Made by a program: the position numbers and the translations under genes. Shown one piece after another: positions 17,006 through 25,793 of a DNA stretch of 64,000 nt. Each line of letters begins with the position of its first letter. Position 1 is the first letter of the stretch. The notes under the pieces were generated by a model. It saw only the letters and a program-made list of their open reading frames with translations. It ran no database searches and had not been told where the DNA came from. Origin of the DNA: Sandarakinorhabdus glacialis (GTDB lineage Bacteria; Pseudomonadota; Alphaproteobacteria; Sphingomonadales; Sphingomonadaceae); NCBI RefSeq assembly GCF_014643455.1, contig NZ_BMJM01000003.1, positions 184,904 to 248,903 on the forward strand. Reading direction: 5' to 3'.

Positions 17006-17798
17006 ATGCTGTACCGGATTGCCCTCGCCATTTCCGGCGCAATCCTCGCGAGCATTGCCTTTGTCACGCCGGCGGCGGCCCAGCGCCCGGCGCCCGGCGC
17101 CCGAGAACCAGCGCATCCGCTGCGAATCCCGTAATTACCAGCCCGCTGCGTGCAGCGTCCCCGGCGCCCTCGTTGCCCGCGTCGTCCAACAGCTCGGCGG
17201 CCAGTGCATCCAAGGCCAGACCTGGGGCTTCAATCGCAAGGGCGTCTTCGTCAGCGACGGCTGCCGCGCCGTCTTCGATGTCACCGTCAACGGCTATGGC
17301 GGCGGCAACGGGTCCGGCCCCGGCTACCCCGGTCCCGGCTATCCCGGCGGAGGCTATCCCGGCGGCGGCAACAGCGCCCGCACGATCCGCTGCGAGAGCC
17401 AGGACTACCGCCAGGTTCGCTGCCCCGTCGATACCCGCGGCGGTGTCCAGCTCGGCCGGGTACTCGGCAACACCCCGTGCCGCCAGGGCCAGAGCTGGGG
17501 CTTCGATCGCGGCGGGGTCTGGGTCAATGGCGGTTGCCGCGCCGAATTCCTTGTCGGCGATAACACCGCCGGTGGCGGCTATCCGGGCGGCGGCTATCCC
17601 GGTGCAGGTGGCCCGTCGCGCACCATCACCTGCGGCAGCATGAACTACCGCCCCGCGCGCTGCCCGATCGCCGGCGCCAACAGCGTCCGCATCAACCAGG
17701 TCATCGGCGGCGAGTGTATCCAGGGTCGCAGCTGGGGCTATGATCGCGACGGCGTCTGGGTCAATAACGGCTGCCGCGCGCGTTTTATCGCGAACTGA
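17006..17798 (+). CDS. Secreted triple-DUF3011 protein, frame broken at a heptanucleotide repeat
   Basis: The signal peptide MLYRIALAISGAILASIAF, continuing VTPAAAQ, is encoded from ATG 17006 in one frame, which stops at 17134. The mature part, from PENQRIRCES to the TGA at 17798, lies in another frame. The switch falls on three perfect copies of GCGCCCG at 17083-17103. Removing one 7-bp copy would join the parts as AAAQRPAPENQRIRC. The mature region has three DUF3011-like repeats, each with R/T-C-x-S-x-x-Y, a central C(I/R)QG(Q/R)(T/S)WG and a final GCRA(V/E/R)F, separated by Gly-Pro linkers rich in GYPG. Either phase variation, a recent null mutation or a sequencing error. The adjacent gene carries one more DUF3011 unit. 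Confidence 0.75.
17083..17103 (+). repeat. (GCGCCCG)3 heptanucleotide tandem repeat at a coding frame break
   Basis: Three perfect head-to-tail copies of GCGCCCG (17083-17089, 17090-17096, 17097-17103) sit exactly where the signal peptide frame and the DUF3011 frame part. A change of one unit moves the frame by one base; two copies, or five, would restore the full protein. Confidence 0.9.
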
Positions 17799-17824
17799 CC
17801 GAAATAGTCTTGAGGAAGAATTCA

Positions 17825-18838
17825 ATGCGCAAATTCGTCAATCTCTTCAGCGCTGCCGCGATGGTCGTTGCCCAGGTCGCCGCCACCGTCCCGGCGCTGG
17901 CACAGACCCCTGTCGCACCGACCGATCGCATGCAAAGACCACAGGTCCAGCCGCCCCGGCCGCCGCTAGATCCCAACCGTCCTCAGCCGCCTGTAAATCC
18001 CGATCGGCCGCGCCCGCCGACACAGCCACCCCGGCCAGTTATCCAGCCACCCCGGCCGGTAATCCAGCCACCCCGGCCGGTAATCCAGCCACCTCGGCCA
18101 GTAATCCAGCCACCTCGGCCAGTGATCCAGCCGCCCCGCCCACCCCGGCCTCCGATCGCCATCCAGCCGCCAATCTATCCGGGCTATGGCGGCAACTGGA
18201 ACGGCAACACCATCCGCTGCGCATCGCAGGACTACCGCTACCGTGAATGCCGCGCCGATACCCGCGGCGGCGTCCGGCTCGTCCGCGTCCGCGGCGGCCA
18301 ATGCGTCCAGGGCCGGACGTGGGGCTTCCGTCCCAATCTGATCTGGGTCAACAATGGCTGCCGGGCCGATTTCCAGACCCGCTCGGGTTACGGCGGCGGC
18401 AACAACAACGGCGGCGGCGGTCCCTCGGCGGGAGTCATCATCGGCGGCGTCGTCGTTGCCGCCGGGCTCGTGGCGCTGCTGGCCAACTCAAACAACAAAT
18501 CCGCACCGCAATCCGGCAACACCGCAGCGCCGCTGCCGCAGCAGCCGTTCCAACCGCCTGCGACCAACCAGGGTCCGGCGCGTATTAGCGCCAACACCGG
18601 CGGCGTCACGCCATCGGCGCGGCCGTCGCTCAACACCTGCCTCACCGAAGCGGCAAAGCAGATCGGCGCGACCGGTGGTTCCGAAATCCGCCTCGATCGT
18701 CTCGACGATATCGAGGCCGGCAACGGCGGCTACCGCTTTCGTTTCCAGCTTGTTGCCGTCTATCCTGACGAAAACCGCACCATCCCGACCTTTTGCCGGG
18801 CAACACCGACCAAGCTCGTCGAATTGACTTTCGGCTGA
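17825..18838 (+). CDS. Secreted proline-rich DUF3011 protein
   Basis: A 337-residue protein. The signal peptide covers residues about 1-27 (ends VPALAQ). A Pro-rich stretch contains five exact or near-exact PPRPVIQ heptads (about residues 68-102), then one DUF3011-like unit (RCASQDYRYRECRADTRGG to NNGCRADFQ). A Gly-rich linker, a possible transmembrane helix (AGVIIGGVVVAAGLVALLA) and a C-terminal domain (LNTCLTEAAKQIGA to KLVELTFG) follow. GAGGAAG (17812-17818) precedes ATG 17825. The layout suggests an envelope protein whose Pro-rich stalk spans the periplasm or peptidoglycan (inference). Follows the triple-DUF3011 gene closely, likely the same transcript. Confidence 0.8.
   Translation: MRKFVNLFSAAAMVVAQVAATVPALAQTPVAPTDRMQRPQVQPPRPPLDPNRPQPPVNPDRPRPPTQPPRPVIQPPRPVIQPPRPVIQPPRPVIQPPRPVIQPPRPPRPPIAIQPPIYPGYGGNWNGNTIRCASQDYRYRECRADTRGGVRLVRVRGGQCVQGRTWGFRPNLIWVNNGCRADFQTRSGYGGGNNNGGGGPSAGVIIGGVVVAAGLVALLANSNNKSAPQSGNTAAPLPQQPFQPPATNQGPARISANTGGVTPSARPSLNTCLTEAAKQIGATGGSEIRLDRLDDIEAGNGGYRFRFQLVAVYPDENRTIPTFCRATPTKLVELTFG
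18026..18130 (+). repeat. Five 21-bp tandem repeats encoding PPRPVIQ
   Basis: Five consecutive 21-bp units (starts 18026, 18047, 18068, 18089, 18110) differ only at a few third positions. Unit length is a multiple of three, so copy-number change would lengthen the stalk without changing frame. Confidence 0.9.
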
Positions 18839-18849
18839 CCACAGGCTGC

Positions 18850-18882
18850 GTCCGGGCAATCACTGCGGTGATTTGCCCGGAC
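18850..18882 (+). terminator. Strong hairpin after the proline-rich DUF3011 gene
   Basis: A 14-bp stem with one bulged base (18850-18863 with 18868-18882; GTCCGGGCAATCAC against GTGATTTGCCCGGAC) closes a TGCG loop 11 bp past the stop. It has no T-run, so termination may be Rho-assisted. Confidence 0.6.
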
Positions 18883-18948
18883 AACACAGTTGCGGAACGA
18901 CCTGCCCCGCCGCTATGACGAAGGGATGATCTTGCCCAAGGCCGTTTG

Positions 18949-20838
18949 ATGACCATTGTCCGCACTGCATGGCGCGTTCTTGTCGGCGTCAAGGACCTGC
19001 TCGTCCTGCTGCTTCTGCTGCTGTTTTTCGGCCTGCTCTGGACGGTGCTCAACAGCCGCGCGGCGCTCAGCGTGCCCGGTGGCAGCGCACTCGTGCTCAA
19101 CCTCGATGGCGGCATCGTCGACCAGGCTGCCGAGCAAAGCGCCTTCCAGCTTGTCACCGGCAGCAATATCGGCAGCCAGCGCCAGGCGCGCGACATCATC
19201 AAGGCGATCGAAAACGCTACTACCGACAGCCGCATAAAGGTGCTGGTCCTCGATCTCGATACATTCGTCGGCGCCGGCCAGGCCAATCTCCAGTCGATCG
19301 GCGCCGCCATTCAGAAATTCCGCAAAGCCGGCAAGCCCGTCCACGCCTATGCCACCGCCTACACCGATGCCGGCTATTACCTCGCGGCGCAGGCCGACAG
19401 CATCTGGCTCAATCCGCTCGGCGGCGTGTTGGTGACCGGCCCCGGCGGCACCAACCTGTATTTTGCCAAGGCACTCGAAAAGCTCAGCGTCGACGTCAAC
19501 GTTTTCAAGGTCGGCACCTACAAGGCCGCGGTCGAACCCTTTACCCGCGGCGACAGCTCGCCCGAGGCCCGCGCCGCCAACCAGGCGCTCGTCGACAGCC
19601 TGTGGGCCAGTTTCATCCGTGACGTGAAGATCGTCCGCCCCGGCGCCGACATCAACGCCTTTATCGCGCAGATGCCGCAGCGCCTCGGTGCCGCCGGCGG
19701 CGACCAGGCCAAGGCAGCGCTCGACGCCAGGCTGGTCGACACCATTGGCACGCGCAGCGATTTCGACGCGGCGATGGTCAAGCTCGTCGGCGAAGGCGAA
19801 CAGCGCAGCTTCGGCACCTTCAACGGCCTGACTCTCGACCGCTACAGTGCGGCGACGCAATCGGTCGTGCCCGCCGGCGGCGACGCTGTCGGCATCGTCT
19901 ATGTCACCGGCAACATCGTCGACGGCGAGGCACCGCGCGGCACCGCCGGCGGCACCACCATCGCCCGCGCCATTGCCCGGGCCATCGCCGACGACAGCGA
20001 CATCAAGGCACTCGTGGTGCGCGTCGATTCCGGCGGCGGCTCGGTGCTGGCGTCGGAAACCATCCGCCAGGCACTGATCGACGCCAAAAAGGCCGGCCTG
20101 CCGATCGTCGCGTCGTTCGGGCCGGTCGCCGCCTCGGGCGGCTATTGGGTGGCGACCGCCGCCGACGAGATCTTCGCCCAGCCTTCGACGATAACCGGCT
20201 CGATCGGCGTCTTTGCCATCATTCCCAGTTTCAACCGCGCCCTGACCGAACTCGGCATCGGCGCCGACGGCGTCAAGTCGACACCCTATTCGGGCGAGCC
20301 CGATATCCTGCGCGGTCTGTCGCCCGAAACCCGCGTCATCCTGCAATCCAGCGTCGAGGACATCTATCGCCGCTTCACGACTTTGGTCGCGACGGCGCGC
20401 AAGCTGCCGGTGGCCGAGGTCGATCGCATCGGCCAGGGCCGCGTCTGGTCGGGCGACACCGCGCTGCAATTGAAGCTTGTCGACAAGCTGGGCGGGCTCG
20501 ATGCCGCCGTCGCCGCCGCCGCTGCCCGCGCCGGCATCAAGGGGGATGTCCGCACCGTCGATATCGAGCGCCAGCAATCGCCGTTCGTGGCGCTGCTCTC
20601 GGGCTTCATGGGCTCCGGCGAGGAACAGGAACAAGCCAGCCGCGACCCCTTCGCCAAGCTCGCTGCCGGCTCGCGGATGAAGCTGTTCGCCGCCGTCGGC
20701 GACCTGCAGGCAATGGCCAACGGCCCGACGATGCAGGCCACCTGCATGGAATGCAGCATGCTCGGCGGCAGCCCCCGCGTCGCCGCCGCCGCACAAGGCA
20801 GCTCGGTGCTGGCGAAAGCGGCCGCAGCGCTGCGCTAA
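18949..20838 (+). CDS. sppA: Signal peptide peptidase SppA, 67K type
   Basis: A 629-residue inner-membrane serine-lysine protease that degrades cleaved signal peptides. An N-terminal membrane anchor (LVGVKDLLVLLLLLLFFGLL read in part) precedes two tandem S49 domains. The first carries the lysine-side region (FKVGTYKAAVEPFTRG) and the second the nucleophile region (GPVAASGGYWVATAADEIF, then ITGSIGVF). Length matches the long two-domain class. A TTG just before ATG 18949 is in frame, but the ATG is preferred. It follows two exported DUF3011 proteins. Confidence 0.94.
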   Translation: MTIVRTAWRVLVGVKDLLVLLLLLLFFGLLWTVLNSRAALSVPGGSALVLNLDGGIVDQAAEQSAFQLVTGSNIGSQRQARDIIKAIENATTDSRIKVLVLDLDTFVGAGQANLQSIGAAIQKFRKAGKPVHAYATAYTDAGYYLAAQADSIWLNPLGGVLVTGPGGTNLYFAKALEKLSVDVNVFKVGTYKAAVEPFTRGDSSPEARAANQALVDSLWASFIRDVKIVRPGADINAFIAQMPQRLGAAGGDQAKAALDARLVDTIGTRSDFDAAMVKLVGEGEQRSFGTFNGLTLDRYSAATQSVVPAGGDAVGIVYVTGNIVDGEAPRGTAGGTTIARAIARAIADDSDIKALVVRVDSGGGSVLASETIRQALIDAKKAGLPIVASFGPVAASGGYWVATAADEIFAQPSTITGSIGVFAIIPSFNRALTELGIGADGVKSTPYSGEPDILRGLSPETRVILQSSVEDIYRRFTTLVATARKLPVAEVDRIGQGRVWSGDTALQLKLVDKLGGLDAAVAAAAARAGIKGDVRTVDIERQQSPFVALLSGFMGSGEEQEQASRDPFAKLAAGSRMKLFAAVGDLQAMANGPTMQATCMECSMLGGSPRVAAAAQGSSVLAKAAAALR

Positions 20839-20879
20839 AGCGGCGACGAGCCCTCCCAGCCGTCACCCCAATTCAGATC

Positions 20880-20910
20880 GTCACCCCGGCGAAGGCCGGG
20901 GCCCATCTCC
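20880..20910 (-). repeat. Palindromic intergenic repeat, type 1 (single copy)
   Basis: A single 31-bp copy, sequence-identical to 2742-2772, with the same CCCCGGC/GCCGGGG stem and GTCA head. It lies between sppA and the DUF4153 gene. Confidence 0.85.
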
Positions 20911-20972
20911 CGAACGTCGTAGCCAAGGCAATATCCGCTTCTCTACCACCGGATAACCATTAAGCTGGCGCA

Positions 20973-22715
20973 ATGACCACCCCCGCCGTACCCCCGCAGA
21001 TCTGGCCCCTCCGCACCTGGGGCCTCGCCCTTCTCGGCGCGGCAGTCGGCCTCGCCTGCAACGCCATCCTTCCCGGCGACCTCAACAACCCCGGCACGAC
21101 GCGCCTCGCCATCGCCGTCTTCGCCATCGTCGCCGCCCTCGCCCTCGCCAATGTCGTCGAACGCACCCGGCCATTGTGGAGCGCCGGTTTCGCCATCGTC
21201 GCCGGGCTCATCGCCGCCGGTGTCGTCCTGCAGGGCGGCCCGGCTTTCGGCGACGACGTCAGCGTCTGGCGCCTCGTCTGCGCCGCACTCGCCATCGCCA
21301 TCGCGACGCCGTTGTTCCAGGCCTGGCGCGAAGCGCAAACCGGCCTGGACCGCAACGCGCAGCCCGAACCCCCCGCCCACTTTCATTGGCACATCCCCTA
21401 CCCCGCCGCGCACAACCGCGCCCGGACCAACCTCGTGCTCTGGTTCACCAGCTTCGCCTTTCTCGGCATTACCTGGCTGCTGGTCTTCCTGCTGGCCGCG
21501 CTGTTCCACCTGATCGGCATCGATGCGCTCCGCCACCTCATCGAGCAACGCTGGTTCGCCTATATGCTTTCCGGCACCGCGCTCGGGGCCGGCATCGGGC
21601 TTCTGCGTGACCGCGACGCCATCCTCGGCACGCTGCAGCGCGTCGTCACCACCGTGCTGGCGGTCCTCGCCCCCGCACTCGCCATCGGCCTTGTCGGCTT
21701 CGTCGCCGCGCTGCCCTTCACCGGCATCGAAATCCTGTGGAGCGCCACCCGCTCGGCAACCCCGATCATGCTCGGCTGCTCGATCGCCGCACTCGTCCTC
21801 CTCAACGCCGTGACCGGCGACGCGCCGGCCGAGGAAGCCCGCAGCAAAATCCTCCGCTGGTCGGCGCTGGCACTGTCGGCAACGCTGCCGGTGCTCGCCG
21901 TCATCGCCGCCGTCTCGACCGGCGTTCGCATCGCCCAGTACGGCGTCACCCCCGACCGGCTATGGGCGCTGACTTTCACCATCATCGCGGCCGCCTATGC
22001 CGCCGCTTATTTCTTCGCGCCCGTGGCCGGTCGCGGCAACTGGATGGCGCTCATCCGCCGCGGCAACCTCCACCTCGGCCTCGCCCTGTGCGCCGCGGCG
22101 CTTCTGCTGGCGACACCGCTTATCGATTTCGGCGCCATCTCGGCGCATAGCCAGGTCGCCCGGCTCGAACGCGGCAGCACCAGCGCCGCCGAATTCGACT
22201 GGCGGGCATTGCGCTACGATTATGGCGCCGCCGGCCGAACCGCCCTCGCCCGCCTCGCCAAAAGCCCCGATCCGGCAATCCGCAAGGCCGCGCTATCGGC
22301 TCAGGCCAGCAAGTCGCGCTACGACCTCGGCACGGCCAGCGGACAAATCGACCGACGCGGCGAAATCGGCCGCAATCTGGTCGTCATCCCGGCCACCGTC
22401 AAAATGCCACCCGCGCTGCTCGATCTCATCGTCGGCCAGGGCTTGTGCTGGAACGCGGCCGTGCCGTGCGTTGTCATTCTCGAAGGCACGGCCTCCACCG
22501 TGCTCGGCGATGCCGCGACCTCGCAGCAGGCGCGCCGGCTGAATCTCGGTGGAGACGGCAAGTGGCAATTGGACACGACCGGCAGCACCGACATGACCGC
22601 CAGGCGCGATCCGGCTGTCGACGCCGCGATCCGCGCCGGCAAGACCGAGATCCGCGACATCCCGCAACGCCAGCTTTTTGTGGACGGCAAGCCGGTGGGA
22701 CCGCCATTCAGGTAA
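20973..22715 (+). CDS. DUF4153 multi-pass membrane protein
   Basis: A 580-residue integral membrane protein. About eleven hydrophobic segments lie in residues 15-390 (for example LALLGAAVGLACNAILPG, WLLVFLLAALFHLIGI and LALCAAALLLATPLIDFGAI), followed by a soluble C-terminal domain of about 190 residues. The pattern and the motif ALFHLIGIDALRHLIEQRWF fit DUF4153. No function is established. It ends upstream of glutathione reductase with a 120-bp gap. Confidence 0.8.
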   Translation: MTTPAVPPQIWPLRTWGLALLGAAVGLACNAILPGDLNNPGTTRLAIAVFAIVAALALANVVERTRPLWSAGFAIVAGLIAAGVVLQGGPAFGDDVSVWRLVCAALAIAIATPLFQAWREAQTGLDRNAQPEPPAHFHWHIPYPAAHNRARTNLVLWFTSFAFLGITWLLVFLLAALFHLIGIDALRHLIEQRWFAYMLSGTALGAGIGLLRDRDAILGTLQRVVTTVLAVLAPALAIGLVGFVAALPFTGIEILWSATRSATPIMLGCSIAALVLLNAVTGDAPAEEARSKILRWSALALSATLPVLAVIAAVSTGVRIAQYGVTPDRLWALTFTIIAAAYAAAYFFAPVAGRGNWMALIRRGNLHLGLALCAAALLLATPLIDFGAISAHSQVARLERGSTSAAEFDWRALRYDYGAAGRTALARLAKSPDPAIRKAALSAQASKSRYDLGTASGQIDRRGEIGRNLVVIPATVKMPPALLDLIVGQGLCWNAAVPCVVILEGTASTVLGDAATSQQARRLNLGGDGKWQLDTTGSTDMTARRDPAVDAAIRAGKTEIRDIPQRQLFVDGKPVGPPFR

Positions 22716-22835
22716 CTCGATAACGGCGATGTCCCAAATCGATTGGATTTCACCCCGCCAACTCCCTATCTCGGGCATGAAATTGTTCTCGAAGTACCGG
22801 CCGCGTACCGTCGGCCATCCCGGAAAGATCCCGAA

Positions 22836-24176
22836 ATGTCCGAGTTTGACTACGACCTGTTCGTCATCGGTGCCGGCTCCGGCGGCGTCCGCGCCGCACG
22901 CATCGCGTCCGGCCACGGCGCCAAAGTCGCCGTCGCTGAGGAATACCGCGTCGGCGGCACCTGTGTCATCCGCGGCTGCGTCCCCAAGAAACTGCTGGTC
23001 TATGGCGCCCATTTCGCCGAGGATCTCGTCGACGCCCGCCGCTTCGGCTGGCAGCTCGGCGACCGTAGTTTCGACTGGCCGACGCTACGCGACAACGTCC
23101 TCGGCGAGGTCGACCGGCTTAACGGAATCTATCTCAACACGTTGGAATCGCACAACGTAACCGTCTATCCGGTACGCGCCACCTTCGTCGATCAGCACAC
23201 ACTAGACGTCGGCGGCGAGCGCATTACGGCAAGGCATATCCTAATTGCGACAGGCGCTCGGCCGCTGACTCCGGCGCTGCCCGGCGCCGAATTCGGCATC
23301 ACCTCGAACGAGGTTTTCCACCTCGAAACCCTGCCCAAGCGTCTCGTCATCGCCGGCGGCGGCTATATCGCCAATGAGTTTGCTGGAATCTTTCATGAAT
23401 TCGGCGTGCACGTAACCTTGCTCAACCGCGGCGACACCATATTGCGCGATTGGGACCCGGCGCTGCGCGACCGCCTGCTGACCATCTCGATGGCCAAGGG
23501 GCTGAATTTCAAATTTAACTGTGGCCTTGAAAGCCTTGAAAAGACGGACACCGGCATTCGCATCAACATCCATGACAACGACCCGATCGAAGCCGACCAG
23601 TTCCTCTGGGCCATCGGCAGGCGCCCCAATGTCGAAAGCCTCGGCCTCGAAGCCGCCGGCGTCGACCTCGACGACCGCCACGCCATCCGCGTCGACGAGG
23701 ACAGCCGTACCAGCGTCCCGCACATCTACGCCGTCGGCGACGTAACCGACCGTATCCAATTGACTCCAATCGCTATTCGCGAAGGTCACGCCTTTGCCGA
23801 CAGCGTTTTCGGCGGCAAGCCATGGCGCGTCGACTACAACGCCGTGCCCAGCGCGGTCTTCTCCAACCCGCCGCTCGGCAGCGTCGGCCTGACCGAGTCC
23901 CAGGCGCGCAACACGCTCGGCGACGTCCGGGTGTTCACGTCCGATTTCCGCCCCATGCGCAATGTGTTAGCCGGCCGCAACGAGCGCGCCCTTTATAAGC
24001 TCATCGTCGATGTCGCCACCGACAAGGTCGTCGGCGCCCATATGATCGGCCCGGACGCACCCGAGATATTGCAAGCGGTCGCCATCGCCATCAAGGCTGG
24101 TTTGACCAAGGCACAGTTCGACGACACCGTCGCACTCCACCCCACCATGAGCGAAGAACTTGTTTTGATGAAGTAA
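22836..24176 (+). CDS. gor: Glutathione-disulfide reductase
   Basis: A 446-residue FAD-dependent NADPH:glutathione oxidoreductase, cytoplasmic homodimer, keeping glutathione reduced. The FAD site is [15 protein letters not shown]. The redox disulfide is [18 protein letters not shown] (Cys about residues 41 and 46). The NADPH Rossmann motif is [14 protein letters not shown], and the catalytic His-Glu pair closes the protein in [15 protein letters not shown] 22836 gives [14 protein letters not shown]; upstream in-frame residues from 22743 have no family match. A GST homologue lies at 41811, not adjacent. Confidence 0.95.
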   Translation: MSEFDYDLFVIGAGSGGVRAARIASGHGAKVAVAEEYRVGGTCVIRGCVPKKLLVYGAHFAEDLVDARRFGWQLGDRSFDWPTLRDNVLGEVDRLNGIYLNTLESHNVTVYPVRATFVDQHTLDVGGERITARHILIATGARPLTPALPGAEFGITSNEVFHLETLPKRLVIAGGGYIANEFAGIFHEFGVHVTLLNRGDTILRDWDPALRDRLLTISMAKGLNFKFNCGLESLEKTDTGIRINIHDNDPIEADQFLWAIGRRPNVESLGLEAAGVDLDDRHAIRVDEDSRTSVPHIYAVGDVTDRIQLTPIAIREGHAFADSVFGGKPWRVDYNAVPSAVFSNPPLGSVGLTESQARNTLGDVRVFTSDFRPMRNVLAGRNERALYKLIVDVATDKVVGAHMIGPDAPEILQAVAIAIKAGLTKAQFDDTVALHPTMSEELVLMK

Positions 24177-24225
24177 ATTACGCTGTCTTGAAAGCGGCGT
24201 CCCAAAGGGGCAAAGGGACTGCATA

Positions 24226-25605
24226 ATGACGACCGCACACCACTGGACCCCGACAAGCTGGCGCGCCCACGAGGCCCGCCAGCTCCCGACCTATCCCGAT
24301 GCCGAGGCACTGGCCAAAGTCGAAACCGAGCTGAAGTCCTACCCGCCGCTGGTTTTTGCCGGCGAAGCGCGCGACCTGACCGCACAGCTGGCGGATGTCG
24401 AGGCGGGCAAGGCTTTCCTGCTCCAGGGCGGCGACTGCGCTGAAAGCTTTGCGGATTTTCACCCCAACAATATCCGCGACACCTTCCGCGTCCTGTTGCA
24501 GATGGCCGTCACCCTGACCTTTGCATCGAAAATGCCGGTCGTGAAGGTCGGCCGCATGGCAGGCCAGTTCGCCAAGCCGCGCTCGGGTGATTTCGAGGAG
24601 CAGGACGGCGTCTCGCTGCCCAGCTATCGCGGCGACAATGTCAACGACATCGCCTTCAACGAAAAGGCCCGCACCCCCGACCCGGAACGCATGCGCACCG
24701 GTTACATGCAGTCGGCAGCGACGCTCAACCTGCTGCGGGCCTTCGCCAGCGGCGGCTATGCCAACCTCCACCAGGTTCACAAATGGAACCTCGATTTCAC
24801 CGGGCGCTCGCTCTGGTCCGACCAGTACAAGGCTCTTGCCGACCGCATCGGCGAAGCGCTAGATTTCATGGAAGCCTGTGGAATCTCACCGGAAACCGTG
24901 CCGCAACTGAAGGGCACCAGCTTCTTCACAAGCCATGAAGCGCTGCTGCTCGGCTACGAACAGGCGATGACTCGGCAGGATTCTCTGACCGGCGACTGGT
25001 ACGATACCTCGGCGCACATGCTCTGGATCGGCGATCGCACGCGTTTCGCCGGATCGGCTCACGTCGAGTTCCTGCGCGGTGTCGGCAACCCGCTCGGCCT
25101 CAAGTGCGGGCCGACCACCGAGCCCGACGATCTGCTCCGCCTGCTCGACACGCTCAATCCAGCCAACATTCCCGGCCGCATGACGCTGATCACGCGTTTC
25201 GGTCATGACAAGGTCGAGGCCAGCCTGCCCCGCCTGATCCGCGCCGTGCAAAAGGAGGGCCGCCGGGTCATCTGGTCGTGCGATCCGATGCACGGCAACA
25301 CCGTCAAGGCCGTCGGCGGGCTCAAGACGCGTCCATTCGACCGCATCCTTGCCGAAGTGAGAAGCGTGTTCGCCGTCCACCGCGCCGAAGGCAGCCACGC
25401 CGGCGGTATCCATGTTGAAATGACCGGACAAAATGTCACCGAATGCACCGGCGGCGCCATCGCGATCACCGACGAAGGCCTTGCCGACCGTTACCAGACC
25501 CAGTGCGATCCGCGTCTCAACGCCAGCCAGAGCCTCGAGCTAGCCTTCCTGATCGCCGAGGCCCTCAAGGCCGAACGCGAGGCCCGGCCGGCGCGGGCCG
25601 CTTGA
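24226..25605 (+). CDS. Class II 3-deoxy-7-phosphoheptulonate (DAHP) synthase
   Basis: A 459-residue enzyme joining phosphoenolpyruvate and erythrose 4-phosphate in the first step of the shikimate pathway. Class II features: N-terminal [49 protein letters not shown] (metal and PEP site), [14 protein letters not shown] and [15 protein letters not shown]. Length is that of the plant/bacterial class II type, unlike the 350-residue AroFGH type. Single gene; 40 bp separate it from tRNA-Glu. Often annotated aroG or aroF in relatives. Confidence 0.95.
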   Translation: MTTAHHWTPTSWRAHEARQLPTYPDAEALAKVETELKSYPPLVFAGEARDLTAQLADVEAGKAFLLQGGDCAESFADFHPNNIRDTFRVLLQMAVTLTFASKMPVVKVGRMAGQFAKPRSGDFEEQDGVSLPSYRGDNVNDIAFNEKARTPDPERMRTGYMQSAATLNLLRAFASGGYANLHQVHKWNLDFTGRSLWSDQYKALADRIGEALDFMEACGISPETVPQLKGTSFFTSHEALLLGYEQAMTRQDSLTGDWYDTSAHMLWIGDRTRFAGSAHVEFLRGVGNPLGLKCGPTTEPDDLLRLLDTLNPANIPGRMTLITRFGHDKVEASLPRLIRAVQKEGRRVIWSCDPMHGNTVKAVGGLKTRPFDRILAEVRSVFAVHRAEGSHAGGIHVEMTGQNVTECTGGAIAITDEGLADRYQTQCDPRLNASQSLELAFLIAEALKAEREARPARAA

Positions 25606-25643
25606 CTTTGCCACAATTGCGGGCCATCTCCGCGCTCCGCAGC

Positions 25644-25718
25644 GGCCCCTTCGTCTAGCGGTTAGGACGTCGCCCTCTCACGGCGAAAGCACGAGTTCGA
25701 TTCTCGTAGGGGTCACCA
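25644..25718 (+). tRNA. tRNA-Glu (CTC)
   Basis: A 75-nt cloverleaf: acceptor GGCCCCT with AGGGGTC, D-arm TCGTCTAGCGGTTAGGAC, anticodon stem TCGCC/GGCGA with loop CTCTCAC (anticodon CTC), T-arm ACGAGTTCGATTCTCGT, encoded CCA. CTC decodes GAG. Confidence 0.95.
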
Positions 25719-25793
25719 TTTTTTGCGGATCACCAGCCATACGGCGCTCATCGATGATGTCGATCCTTGCCGGCACGCTGCGGCAGTCATGAC

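Noticed and set aside
18026..18130. CRISPR-like direct repeats
   Set aside because: Units are contiguous without spacers and in frame in a coding sequence; this is a protein tandem repeat.
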